The position numbers were made by a program, and so were the translations under genes. 20,571 nt of DNA from JBFFSQ01 sp041572275. GTDB taxonomy: Bacteria > Pseudomonadota > Gammaproteobacteria > SZUA-229. Positions 7,718-14,952 of this stretch are shown here, in pieces. The notes below the pieces were generated by a model. That model was given only the letters and a program-made list of their open reading frames with translations. It was not told the DNA's origin and searched no databases. The stretch's first letter is position 1, and each line of letters starts with the position of its first letter. The stretch spans positions 1 through 20,571 of the forward strand of contig JBFFSQ010000031.1 of NCBI GenBank assembly GCA_041572275.1, read 5' to 3'.

Positions 7718-8320
7718 GTGAACTCTGTATTGCTGACCATCGTCATCTTGCTTGCACTGTTAATCGCCCTGCTGGCTATACCCCTTTCGCTGAGTTTTTC
7801 CATCACCCGGCACCAGCAGTTGCAGGGCTATGCCCGTTTTCACTGGTTATTTGGCCTGGTGAGATTTCAGACACAGTTCCCAGACGAGACCAAACAGGTA
7901 CGGTATCAAAAACGTAAGCCCACAGCTAAGCACAAAGCCTCCAAAAAAAAGAACAATGGGCGCAGTGTTATTGCTTTATTTAAGCATTCAGCATTTCGCC
8001 GACATATGATGAAATTTTTAAAAACAGTAGTACGTGCAACCCATGCCCAAAACCTTTACCTTAAATTACGCATTGGACTGGGTGATCCGGCCGATACCGG
8101 TATGCTCTGGGCGGTAATGGGACCTTTTTCCGGCATGATGAAAAACCTGAAAGGCACAACAATCGAGATTGAACCTGAGTTTATTGATGCGGTAATGGAA
8201 GTTGAAAGCCACGGCAACTTTCGATTTATTCCACTTCAGTTTATTGCCGTTGTAATAGTATTTATATTATCACCCGTCACCATACGAGCATGGCGTTCAA
8301 CGCGACAGGTTAAACCGTAG
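7718..8320 (+). CDS. DUF2953 membrane-anchored protein
   Basis: This 200-residue protein starts at GTG. A hydrophobic N-terminal helix (about 4-26) is followed by a soluble part with a lysine/arginine-rich linker (60-80), the family pattern L-K-L-R-I-G-L-G-D-P-A-D-T-G (116-128), I-E-P-E-F (151-155) and a C-terminal hydrophobic stretch (172-186). The G-D-P-A-x-T-G signature and the E-P-x-F motif identify DUF2953. The molecular function is not known. In many genomes it is a neighbour of GerW/YtfJ, and here it sits between two GerW-like genes: 3 bp after the first, and sharing one base with the start of the second (TAGTG). This points to a membrane-bound partner of those proteins. Confidence 0.82.
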   Translation: MNSVLLTIVILLALLIALLAIPLSLSFSITRHQQLQGYARFHWLFGLVRFQTQFPDETKQVRYQKRKPTAKHKASKKKNNGRSVIALFKHSAFRRHMMKFLKTVVRATHAQNLYLKLRIGLGDPADTGMLWAVMGPFSGMMKNLKGTTIEIEPEFIDAVMEVESHGNFRFIPLQFIAVVIVFILSPVTIRAWRSTRQVKP

Positions 8321-8583
8321 TGGAGTATGTCACAACAGATACACCCGTTCGCATTGATGATGTAACATTGATTCCCGTTGTGCGCATTCATCTCGATGGC
8401 GAGGATAATAAAACTGACCAATACTTCTTGGGAAATAAAGAGCCGTTGGCTATTATCGTGTGCAATTCAAAAGGTATGCATGCATTGGATGTCAATTCTG
8501 ACGAAATGTCGATTTCCGATTTATTACAGCAAGTACCAGACCTTGAGGCTAAACTAAAACAGGCCTGTGACAAAGATCAATAA
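8320..8583 (+). CDS. Short GerW-like protein lacking the glycine-rich loop
   Basis: This 87-residue protein starts with GTG overlapping the DUF2953 stop codon by one base. Its sequence follows the GerW-like protein at the start of the operon: T-P-V-R-I-D-D-V-T-L-I-P-V-V matches D-P-I-T-V-E-G-N-T-L-I-P-L-I, and E-P-L-A-I-I-V-C-N-S-K-G-M matches K-P-V-A-L-I-I-I-N-K-D-G-V. The glycine-rich loop between these blocks is replaced by a short charged stretch (H-L-D-G-E-D-N-K-T-D-Q). It looks like a diverged paralogue that may pair with the full-length protein. The N-terminal helix is missing and a C-terminal helix (D-L-L-Q-Q-V-P-D-L-E-A-K-L) remains. The relation is my own alignment by eye; no function is known. 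Confidence 0.7.
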   Translation: MEYVTTDTPVRIDDVTLIPVVRIHLDGEDNKTDQYFLGNKEPLAIIVCNSKGMHALDVNSDEMSISDLLQQVPDLEAKLKQACDKDQ

Positions 8584-8627
8584 TCATCATTTGTTACTAC
8601 CCCTTTTAATTTTAAAACGAGTTCAAT

Positions 8628-9932
8628 ATGCATATTGACGAACAACGACGCTTCAAGCGATTACGCACCATTATTTTCTGTATTCTGATTGTTGCGTATA
8701 TGTCGGTGTTTTTTCATCGTATGGCACCCGCTGTCGTATCGGCAGAACTCATGGCCAGTTTTCTTACCTCAGCGACCACACTGGGTTCGCTGGCCGCCAT
8801 GTATTATTACATTTATGCGCTCATGCAAATTCCTGCCGGCGTACTGGCCGATACACTCGGTAATCGTATTTCAGTGACCACTGGTAACTTTATTGCCGGT
8901 ATTGGCTCTATCGTCTTCGCCACAGCAGAAACCATTGAGCTGGCCTCATTCGGACGGTTCATGGTCGGGCTCGGTGTATCTGTGATTTTTGTTGGCTTAA
9001 TGAAAAACAATACAGTCTGGTTCAGAGATCGTGTATATGGACTGGTCTCCGGTTTCACTATTTTAATGGGTAATCTCGGCTCAATACTGGCTGCCAAACC
9101 CTTATCTGCATTACTGAATATCTGGACATGGCGGGAAGTCTTCATCGCCATTGGCATACTATCACTCGCACTTGCCTTACTCACATTCGTGTTTGTCCGT
9201 AACCGGCCTGAAGATGCCGGCTTTCCTTCCGTACGTGAAATGGACGGTATGACATCCCATGCAGAACGCCATCAACACTGGACCAAAGACTTGATCAAAG
9301 TATTCAGGAACATCACGGTATGGCCGGGTTTCTGGATTAATTTCGGCATGGCCGGCAGTTTATTCGCCTTTGCCGGCCTCTGGGGAATCCCCTTACTCAG
9401 AGACAGTTTTAATCTCAGTCGTGACGAAGCCTCACTATATACCACCATCACATTAATCAGCCTGGCTGTAGGTACTTTCCTGTCCGGCTGGATTTCAGAC
9501 CACATCGGATTACGCAAACCGGTCATTTTAATCAGTGCCGGTATCTATACGCTGGCCTGGCTAGCCTTGATTTATATCCCGTGGCAACCGGGCACACTGG
9601 CCCTGTTTTTGTTTATGCTGATTGGTCTTACCAGTGGTGGCTTTGTGTTGACCTATCCCTGCGCCAAAGAAGTCACCCAACCAGCACTCTCAGGTATGGC
9701 CATTAGCCTGGTCAATACCGGCCTGTTTCTCGGCGCTGCCCTCATGCAGCCGTTATTTGGTTGGGTGCTTGATCTTGGCTGGGATGGGCAAACCCTTAAT
9801 GGCATTAATATGTATAGCTGGCAAAATTATCAGCACGCTATGTTACTGATGTTAACGTTTGCCATCATTGCTTTTGTCGGCGCATTACGGATTACAGAAA
9901 CAAAATGCATAAATCTTACTACGGGGAATTAA
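8628..9932 (+). CDS. Major facilitator superfamily transporter
   Basis: This is a 434-residue inner-membrane protein with about 12 hydrophobic helices. The MFS motif A is present after helix 2 (G-V-L-A-D-T-L-G-N-R, 71-80) and again in the second half (G-W-I-S-D-H-I-G-L-R-K-P, about 285-296). R-F-M-V-G-L-G-V-S (about 108-116) and F-V-R-N-R-P-E-D-A-G-F at the end of helix 6 resemble the organophosphate/anion-type MFS branch (GlpT/UhpC/NarK-like). The substrate cannot be assigned. It follows the short GerW-like gene by 44 bp on the same strand, so it may belong to that operon, though its ribosome binding site is weak. A small hairpin overlaps its stop codon. Confidence 0.88.
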   Translation: MHIDEQRRFKRLRTIIFCILIVAYMSVFFHRMAPAVVSAELMASFLTSATTLGSLAAMYYYIYALMQIPAGVLADTLGNRISVTTGNFIAGIGSIVFATAETIELASFGRFMVGLGVSVIFVGLMKNNTVWFRDRVYGLVSGFTILMGNLGSILAAKPLSALLNIWTWREVFIAIGILSLALALLTFVFVRNRPEDAGFPSVREMDGMTSHAERHQHWTKDLIKVFRNITVWPGFWINFGMAGSLFAFAGLWGIPLLRDSFNLSRDEASLYTTITLISLAVGTFLSGWISDHIGLRKPVILISAGIYTLAWLALIYIPWQPGTLALFLFMLIGLTSGGFVLTYPCAKEVTQPALSGMAISLVNTGLFLGAALMQPLFGWVLDLGWDGQTLNGINMYSWQNYQHAMLLMLTFAIIAFVGALRITETKCINLTTGN

Positions 9933-9938
9933 CCCGTA
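9920..9938 (+). terminator. Weak hairpin at the end of the MFS gene
   Basis: TACGGG (9920-9925) pairs with CCCGTA (9933-9938) around a 7-nt loop that contains the TAA stop. The following sequence (ATTTAAG) is only weakly T-rich, so termination would be inefficient. Confidence 0.3.
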
Positions 9939-10159
9939 ATTTAAGATATCAGCACAAAAGCAAACGTTAATAATTTTCATTCATCGCCAAAGCCCCTTTG
10001 TAATTTTGTGACTCTCTTCACAAAACCACTCACATCACGAAGAACCATCTAGATTTAAATGCCATCTGATTGCTTTCGAGTAACAAACGGGCGATTATTC
10101 CCAAAAACATTCTAAATCGACCAGTTATTTTTCAGCGAAATATGCGCAGCAAACTCAGG

Positions 10160-10189
10160 TTAAAGACAATAACAGGCCTGTTACATAAT
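10160..10189 (+). promoter_or_regulatory. Candidate promoter with palindromic operator before the FG-GAP lipoprotein
   Basis: A weak -35 (TTAAAG, 10160-10165) and a weak -10 (CATAAT, 10184-10189) are 18 bp apart. Between them lies a perfect 14-bp palindrome, TAACAGGCCTGTTA (10170-10183). A protein bound there would cover the promoter. The gene's ATG is 29 bp beyond the -10 box. Both boxes are imperfect, so the promoter is a suggestion; the palindrome itself is certain. Confidence 0.4.
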
Positions 10190-10218
10190 AAAGCCATATT
10201 CAGGGAGCAAGTACATCT

Positions 10219-13200
10219 ATGTTTAGTCATATTCGGCAGATTTCACCCATTTCTGTAAACGTTCTATTAATCACGTTACTCAGTGCATGTGGTGGCGGTG
10301 GTGGTTCTAGCACCCCGCCCCCGCCCACTACATATAACGTAAATGTCACGGTAACTGGCGTTTCAGGCAGCGGCTTAATATTACAGAATAATTCAGGTGA
10401 TAACCTGACCATATCAGCTGATGGTACTTTTAGCTTTTCAACACCCCTGGCAGATGCCAGCAACTATGCAGTTACGATACAAACTCAACCCAGCACCCCA
10501 AATCAAACATGTAGTGTGACAAATGGCAGTGGTGTTATTTCAAACAGTGATGTAAGCAATATCAGTGTTAGCTGTATTACGAATACGTACACTATTAGCG
10601 GGACAGTTTCCGGTCTTGCGGGAGCAAATGCTGTTATACAAAATAATGCAGGTGATGATCTAAGTTTAACGGTCGATGGTTCGTTCAGCTTTACCACGGC
10701 ACTTGACGATTTAAGCAGTTATGCTGTGACCGTTAACAGTCATCCCACAGGCCAACTCTGCACCGTAAGCAATGGCAGCGGCACACTCACTGGTAGCAAC
10801 ATCAATAATGTCAGCATCAGTTGTGCCACAGCATATACCGTAGGTGGCACAGTATCTGGCCTGACAAGCCAGGGGCTAGTCTTGCAAAATAATGCTACTG
10901 ACAATTTATCAATTGCGGCTGATGGTGCGTTTGTTTTCAATACCCCATTACTGGATTCAAGCACATATTCTGTAACCGTATTCGCATCACCATTGGGTCC
11001 AAAACAGACATGTTCAGTTACTAATGGATCAGGTAGCATAACTACAACCAATGTCAGTAATGTCAACATCAGCTGCGCCAATGCTACTAAATACCAGGCC
11101 GGCACCTTCTACAGCACACACTTTGGCAATGATCGCACCATCGGCATTGCCTCCGGCGATATTGATGGCGATGGTGACTTAGATGTCATTACTGCACATA
11201 GTAACGAACCCAATGGATGGCCTAATGCAATCTGGCTAAATGATGGCACCGGAAGCGGTAATATTTACGGTGTGTCTCCCGTACAAACCTTTGGAAATTC
11301 AGATAGCCGTGCTGTTGAGTTAGCCGACATCGATGGCGACTCGGATTTAGATATTCTTGTGGGTAACAATGGTGCAAACACTGTTTGGATTAACCAGGGT
11401 GGCGCACAAGCAGGTACACCGGGTAATTTTGTAGATTCAGGCCAGGCACTGGGTACTGCCAATACTGCATCAATTGCTATCGGAGATTTAGACAATGATG
11501 GCGACATTGATATGGTCTCCGGTAATTCAATAAATGATCATGAAATCTGGCTAAACGATGGCTCAGGTAATTTTGGTGCAACGCCTGCTTATACCTTCAG
11601 TGAATCATCCAGTATTCTTCAAAAAGTCGTACTCGCCGACATGGATGGGGATGCGGACCTGGATATCGTCGAAGCCAATGAAGACATCAATGGTTTAGTG
11701 ATCTGGATTAACCAGGGTGGCGCCCAGGCCGGCACTATCGCCACCTTTGTCAACTCTGGACAGGCCTTTGGTCTGGACACGACTCGTGCAGTTGCGGCTG
11801 GCGATATTGATAATGATGGTGACATGGATGTCGTCACCGGTCATTGGAATGAAACACACCTCTGGATAAACAATGGCACTGGAACTCTATCCGACTCAGG
11901 TCAATTATTCGATGATACCGATATCGGTGTATTGAGATTACACGACCTGGATGCAGATGGGGACCTGGACCTTTTCGCCGGAAGCGACTGGTCACAACCA
12001 CATAAAATATGGACTAACCAGGGTGGCAACTTCACCGATTCTGGTCAGTTTTTTCAATCAGGTTCCAACACTCACGATGTCGACATTGCTGACATTGATG
12101 GTGATGGCGACCCAGACATCGTAGAAGGCTACTATTACGGTAACCTCATGTGGCTCAACGATGGCGCGGGCGTAATGGCCGACCCACTCCAACATTTCGA
12201 AAACCCAACCGGTAACTGGACACGCAATATTGAATTAGCCGATATCGATCTCGATGGCGATCTCGACGTAGTTGAAGCAAATGTTCCATCAGGCTATGGC
12301 GTTGCATCTAATACCGTTTGGCTGAATGACGGTACCGGTGACCTCGGTGACACACCAAGTCAGACACTAGGCTATGATGAAACAGAAGGCCTGGCCATGG
12401 GTGATTTAAATGGTGACAACTATCCTGACATCATCGAAATCAATATGCGTGATACTAATGTTGTACGCCTCAATAATGGTGACGGCACGTTTTCACAACA
12501 TCAAACTTTTGGTACCAGTACAGCCTGGAGTCAGTCTGTCAACGTAGCCGATATCGATGGCGATGGTGACCTGGATGCGATAGAAGGATTTGCAGGTGGC
12601 AGCAACAAAATCTGGCTGAATGATGGCACTGGCACCCTGACCGATTCAGGCCAGGGTCTAACTGCTGACTGGACTTACAGTATCGCAGTAGGCGATATCG
12701 ATGGTGATGGCGATATCGATATTATCTTCGGTGAATCTGCCAAATATGATGGGCTCTGGATCAACCAGGGCGGCGCACAAGGCGGCACCGAAGGAATCTT
12801 CCTTGAATCCGCCCAGATGTTAGGCTCGACCTATATCACAGAATCCGTTGCTATGGGTGACCTGGATAATGATGGTGATCTCGATCTGGTCTTTGGCTAC
12901 TCCGATGGCTTTTATTCAACACCCGGCGATGCGATATGGTACAACCAGGGCGGACTTCAAGGTGGCACCGAAGGTGTCTTTGTCGACTCTGGCATTTACT
13001 CTCCATTAGGCGGCGTCAATACCAAATCCATCGCATTAGGTGATGTGGATGACGATGGTGATCTGGATATAGTGAAAGGCAGCCAATCAAGAGACAACAC
13101 CGTGTGGTTCAACCAGGGTGGTGATCAAGCGGGCACTTTAGGCACTTTCCTCGACTCCGGCCAGTCATTAGGTGGCGGTAACTGGACATATGATATTGAA

Positions 13201-13296
13201 TTAGGTGACATGGACGGTGATGGAGATTTAGATATTGTCGATGGCATCGCGCAACATCCTAATTTAGTTTATAAAAACATGACCTACTGGCCATAA
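10219..13296 (+). CDS. Surface lipoprotein with three Cys-paired beta repeats and 14 FG-GAP/VCBS repeats
   Basis: This 1025-residue protein has a lipoprotein signal peptide with lipobox L-S-A-C24, then a G-G-G-G-G-S-S-T-P-P-P-P linker. Residues about 39-288 hold three similar domains of about 83 residues, each with L-x-N-N-x-x-D-x-L, D-G-x-F-x-F and a cysteine pair (T-C/L-C-S/T-V ... I-S-C), consistent with one disulfide per domain. From residue 312 onward there are 14 repeats built on D-x-D-x-D-G-D-x-D; the first aspartates are at 314, 370, 423, 474, 529, 576, 625, 675, 729, 778, 826, 881, 942 and 997. Such loops bind calcium in FG-GAP/VCBS beta-propellers. Fourteen repeats of about 52 residues would suit two seven-bladed propellers. 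Recurrent W-I-N-Q-G-G and W-L-N-D-G-T-G segments alternate between the loops. The likely role is adhesion or binding at the cell surface; the ligand is unknown. Confidence 0.88.
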   Translation: MFSHIRQISPISVNVLLITLLSACGGGGGSSTPPPPTTYNVNVTVTGVSGSGLILQNNSGDNLTISADGTFSFSTPLADASNYAVTIQTQPSTPNQTCSVTNGSGVISNSDVSNISVSCITNTYTISGTVSGLAGANAVIQNNAGDDLSLTVDGSFSFTTALDDLSSYAVTVNSHPTGQLCTVSNGSGTLTGSNINNVSISCATAYTVGGTVSGLTSQGLVLQNNATDNLSIAADGAFVFNTPLLDSSTYSVTVFASPLGPKQTCSVTNGSGSITTTNVSNVNISCANATKYQAGTFYSTHFGNDRTIGIASGDIDGDGDLDVITAHSNEPNGWPNAIWLNDGTGSGNIYGVSPVQTFGNSDSRAVELADIDGDSDLDILVGNNGANTVWINQGGAQAGTPGNFVDSGQALGTANTASIAIGDLDNDGDIDMVSGNSINDHEIWLNDGSGNFGATPAYTFSESSSILQKVVLADMDGDADLDIVEANEDINGLVIWINQGGAQAGTIATFVNSGQAFGLDTTRAVAAGDIDNDGDMDVVTGHWNETHLWINNGTGTLSDSGQLFDDTDIGVLRLHDLDADGDLDLFAGSDWSQPHKIWTNQGGNFTDSGQFFQSGSNTHDVDIADIDGDGDPDIVEGYYYGNLMWLNDGAGVMADPLQHFENPTGNWTRNIELADIDLDGDLDVVEANVPSGYGVASNTVWLNDGTGDLGDTPSQTLGYDETEGLAMGDLNGDNYPDIIEINMRDTNVVRLNNGDGTFSQHQTFGTSTAWSQSVNVADIDGDGDLDAIEGFAGGSNKIWLNDGTGTLTDSGQGLTADWTYSIAVGDIDGDGDIDIIFGESAKYDGLWINQGGAQGGTEGIFLESAQMLGSTYITESVAMGDLDNDGDLDLVFGYSDGFYSTPGDAIWYNQGGLQGGTEGVFVDSGIYSPLGGVNTKSIALGDVDDDGDLDIVKGSQSRDNTVWFNQGGDQAGTLGTFLDSGQSLGGGNWTYDIELGDMDGDGDLDIVDGIAQHPNLVYKNMTYWP
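10333..11085 (+). repeat. Three tandem copies of an ~83-codon domain
   Basis: Copies start near 10333, 10585 and 10831. They share the order V-x-G-L/V, L/I-Q-N-N, D-G-x-F-x-F, Y-x-V-T-V, C-x-V-x-N-G-S-G, N-V/I-S-I/V-S-C. The DNA copies have diverged, so this is old duplication rather than recent slippage. Confidence 0.8.
11140..13260 (+). repeat. Fourteen FG-GAP/VCBS coding repeats
   Basis: Calcium-loop codons (for example GATATTGATGGCGATGGTGA at 11158) recur every 47 to 61 codons, 14 times. Repeats at 474 and 370 vary the glycine (D-G-D-A-D, D-G-D-S-D), and repeat 9 (D-L-N-G-D-N-Y-P-D) is the most degenerate. Confidence 0.85.
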
Positions 13297-13311
13297 CGCC
13301 TTCCCTGACCT

Positions 13312-13337
13312 GGGCCAGAGCGTTTAGGCTCTGGCCC
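13312..13337 (+). terminator. Strong hairpin after the FG-GAP lipoprotein gene
   Basis: GGGCCAGAGC (13312-13321) pairs perfectly with GCTCTGGCCC (13328-13337) across a 6-nt loop, 16 bp after the stop codon. The stem is GC-rich and perfect over 10 bp. There is no strong T-run directly after it (CATCATATTC), so intrinsic termination is likely but not textbook. Confidence 0.65.
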
Positions 13338-13464
13338 CATCATATTCAATTTCCTGACCTTCCCTCACTAACCTTTAGTAGCTCTCCGCACTTTATTCTC
13401 TAATATCATAAACACTTGTGATATAAACCATACATCTCACCATAAAAAATATGGAGATAGTTGA

Positions 13465-14454
13465 ATGGATATTTCTAAGAAACGTATCATCATGATTCAT
13501 GGCCTGGCATCCAAACCACCGAAAGATAATGTTCATCGGTTATGGAGTAAATGCCTGATTGAGAATATACGCATCGACAACAAAGAGCTGGCCGAACAAC
13601 TCGAAAACAATCCTCAGGTGTTTGTATCCGCCTACTGGGCGAATGCCACACCGCATCATATAGAAGATGACAAAACGTATATTACGAAACTAAGTAAGCA
13701 GGTTGACAAGGTCATCGATGAACGACGCAAGATAAAAGACAAATTTCATGTCGGCCGACTAGAACAAGTCGGCGCGTTCTTTAAAGATCGTGGCCAGGAC
13801 GTGGTTAAACTGTTAGCAGGCGCATTAACAGTAAAAGATGAGGTCATGAAAGCCTTCTTAAGGGAGACACAATTATACGATGAAGACCAGTATGTTGCCG
13901 ATAAAATGCGTAAACCTTTAGAAACGGCATTAGCAACAGCCTGGGATGAAGGTTGTGATATCGCATTGTTATCACACAGTATGGGCACGTTTATATCTTA
14001 TGATGTATTGTGGCGTTACTCCCATCGCAGCCTGCCCGAATATAAAAAATACAACAAGAATAAAGTGCAGATGTTAGTCACCATGGGCTCACCACTGGGA
14101 GATCCAACTGTGCGCGACCTGCTCTTCAGCCGTTTTCATAAAGACAAAGGCAAACGTGAATACCCAACCAATATTGAGCGCTGGCATAACTATGCCTGCC
14201 TGGGTGATGTCGTCTCACACTACAACGACTTTGATAATATCTTTTTTAAAAACATGCGTGACTTAGGCATTCTACCGAAAACCCCCAAACACCGAGCAAT
14301 CGACTACACCAACTTACACAATCCTTTTGAAGTGGTTACACATGCAGGCAATAAAGACAGTGAAAAGCGCAATCCGCATAAGTCCTATGGCTACCTGGTT
14401 CAGCCACGACTGGGTACCTGGATCGCTGATTTCCTGGAAGGACAGTTAAAATAA
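13465..14454 (+). CDS. Cytoplasmic alpha/beta hydrolase
   Basis: This 329-residue protein has no signal peptide or membrane helix. It starts like an alpha/beta hydrolase: I-I-M-I-H-G-L (8-14, oxyanion-hole H-G). The nucleophile elbow is L-S-H-S172-M-G-T, followed by V-T-M-G-S-P-L-G (205-212). D248 (G-D-V-V-S-H) and H306 (P-H-K-S-Y-G-Y) are the probable acid and base. Residues about 60-150 form a charged, helical insertion (cap) between the H-G strand and the elbow. The elbow and the M-G-S-P-L strand resemble lipase/PGAP1-like families, but I cannot name a substrate. The ATG at 13465 has a GGAG element about 10 nt upstream. It is a single-gene unit between two hairpins and converges on the DsrC-like gene. 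Confidence 0.8.
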   Translation: MDISKKRIIMIHGLASKPPKDNVHRLWSKCLIENIRIDNKELAEQLENNPQVFVSAYWANATPHHIEDDKTYITKLSKQVDKVIDERRKIKDKFHVGRLEQVGAFFKDRGQDVVKLLAGALTVKDEVMKAFLRETQLYDEDQYVADKMRKPLETALATAWDEGCDIALLSHSMGTFISYDVLWRYSHRSLPEYKKYNKNKVQMLVTMGSPLGDPTVRDLLFSRFHKDKGKREYPTNIERWHNYACLGDVVSHYNDFDNIFFKNMRDLGILPKTPKHRAIDYTNLHNPFEVVTHAGNKDSEKRNPHKSYGYLVQPRLGTWIADFLEGQLK

Positions 14455-14513
14455 CGCAAGATCATTACTCACTAAATGAAACTCAGTGGCACTGAAACCA
14501 TAACTTCATAAAA

Positions 14514-14535
14514 CCAGGGAGTGTTCACTCCCTGG
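14514..14535 (-). terminator. Terminator between convergent genes
   Basis: CCAGGGAGT (14514-14522) and ACTCCCTGG (14527-14535) form a perfect 9-bp stem with a 4-nt loop. Read on the minus strand it is followed by TTTTA, a proper U-tract start, and it lies 22 bp past the stop of the DsrC-like gene. On the plus strand it lies 59 bp past the hydrolase stop without a U-tract, so it probably works best for the minus-strand gene. Confidence 0.75.
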
Positions 14536-14557
14536 CCGCGTGTGTAAATTTCAGTAA

Positions 14558-14851
14558 TCAGACACAGCCGGTTGGCTTGGGTAATCCACCATATTTTGTA
14601 ATGGGTTTCATCGGACCACCCATCCACTGTTTAAACAGCTCTTTCTGATCAATACCCACGTATTTGGCAAATTTTCGAATGGGTGGAACTACCGAATATT
14701 CATCGTAGTATTCTCTTGCTTTCAGAATCTGCTCCCATTTGGAATCATCCAGCTCCACCTCATCGGCTTCAGCCATGGCACGTCCAATCTCCGGTGTCCA
14801 GTCATTCATATCAACCAGATAACCGTCACCATCTCTTTCTACATTTAGCAT
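14558..14851 (-). CDS. DsrC/TusE-family sulfur relay protein with a single conserved cysteine
   Basis: This 97-residue protein starts at ATG 14851. A GTG at 14860 is in frame, but it forms part of the Shine-Dalgarno sequence GAGAGGTGA, so the ATG is preferred. The family features are G-Y-L-V-D-M-N-D-W-T-P-E (10-21), W-E-Q-I-L (39-43), R-E-Y-Y-D-E-Y (46-52) and the flexible C-terminal arm G-G-L-P-K-P-T-G-C96-V. C96 is the universal penultimate cysteine. The second cysteine of true DsrC, 11 residues earlier, is replaced by T85, as in TusE-type proteins. The stretch before the arm is also about eight residues shorter than usual (K-E-L-F-K-Q-W-M-G-G-P). It may accept a persulfide sulfur for transfer, but it should not form the DsrC trisulfide. 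No dsrAB or tusBCD genes are near; a sulfurtransferase gene lies about 3 kb away. Confidence 0.87.
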   Translation of the reverse strand: MLNVERDGDGYLVDMNDWTPEIGRAMAEADEVELDDSKWEQILKAREYYDEYSVVPPIRKFAKYVGIDQKELFKQWMGGPMKPITKYGGLPKPTGCV

Positions 14852-14952
14852 TGAAATCACCTCTCAATGTATTTAATAGTATCAGCAATATATTTCTATT
14901 GGGTCCAAACCACTGTATTTCAAGAGCCTAGAGTTATTAAACTGATAAGCAT

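Noticed and set aside
8584..8627. Terminator between the short GerW-like gene and the MFS gene
   Set aside because: No stem-loop is visible in the 44 bp, only T-rich sequence, so readthrough is more likely.
10070..10258. Open frame of 62 codons upstream of the FG-GAP lipoprotein
   Set aside because: It overlaps the lipoprotein start in another frame, has no ribosome binding site and covers the promoter-like palindrome.
10740..11837. Several antisense open frames inside the lipoprotein gene
   Set aside because: Repeats without stop codons on one strand produce matching antisense frames; none has protein character.
11140..13260. Regular repeats that could suggest a CRISPR array or minisatellite
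   Set aside because: Spacing is 47-61 codons, the repeats stay in frame and vary at the DNA level, and they encode FG-GAP calcium loops.
14852..14860. GTG start for the DsrC-like gene, three codons upstream of the ATG
   Set aside because: The GTG belongs to the GAGAGGTGA ribosome binding site; the ATG gives the family's usual N-terminus.
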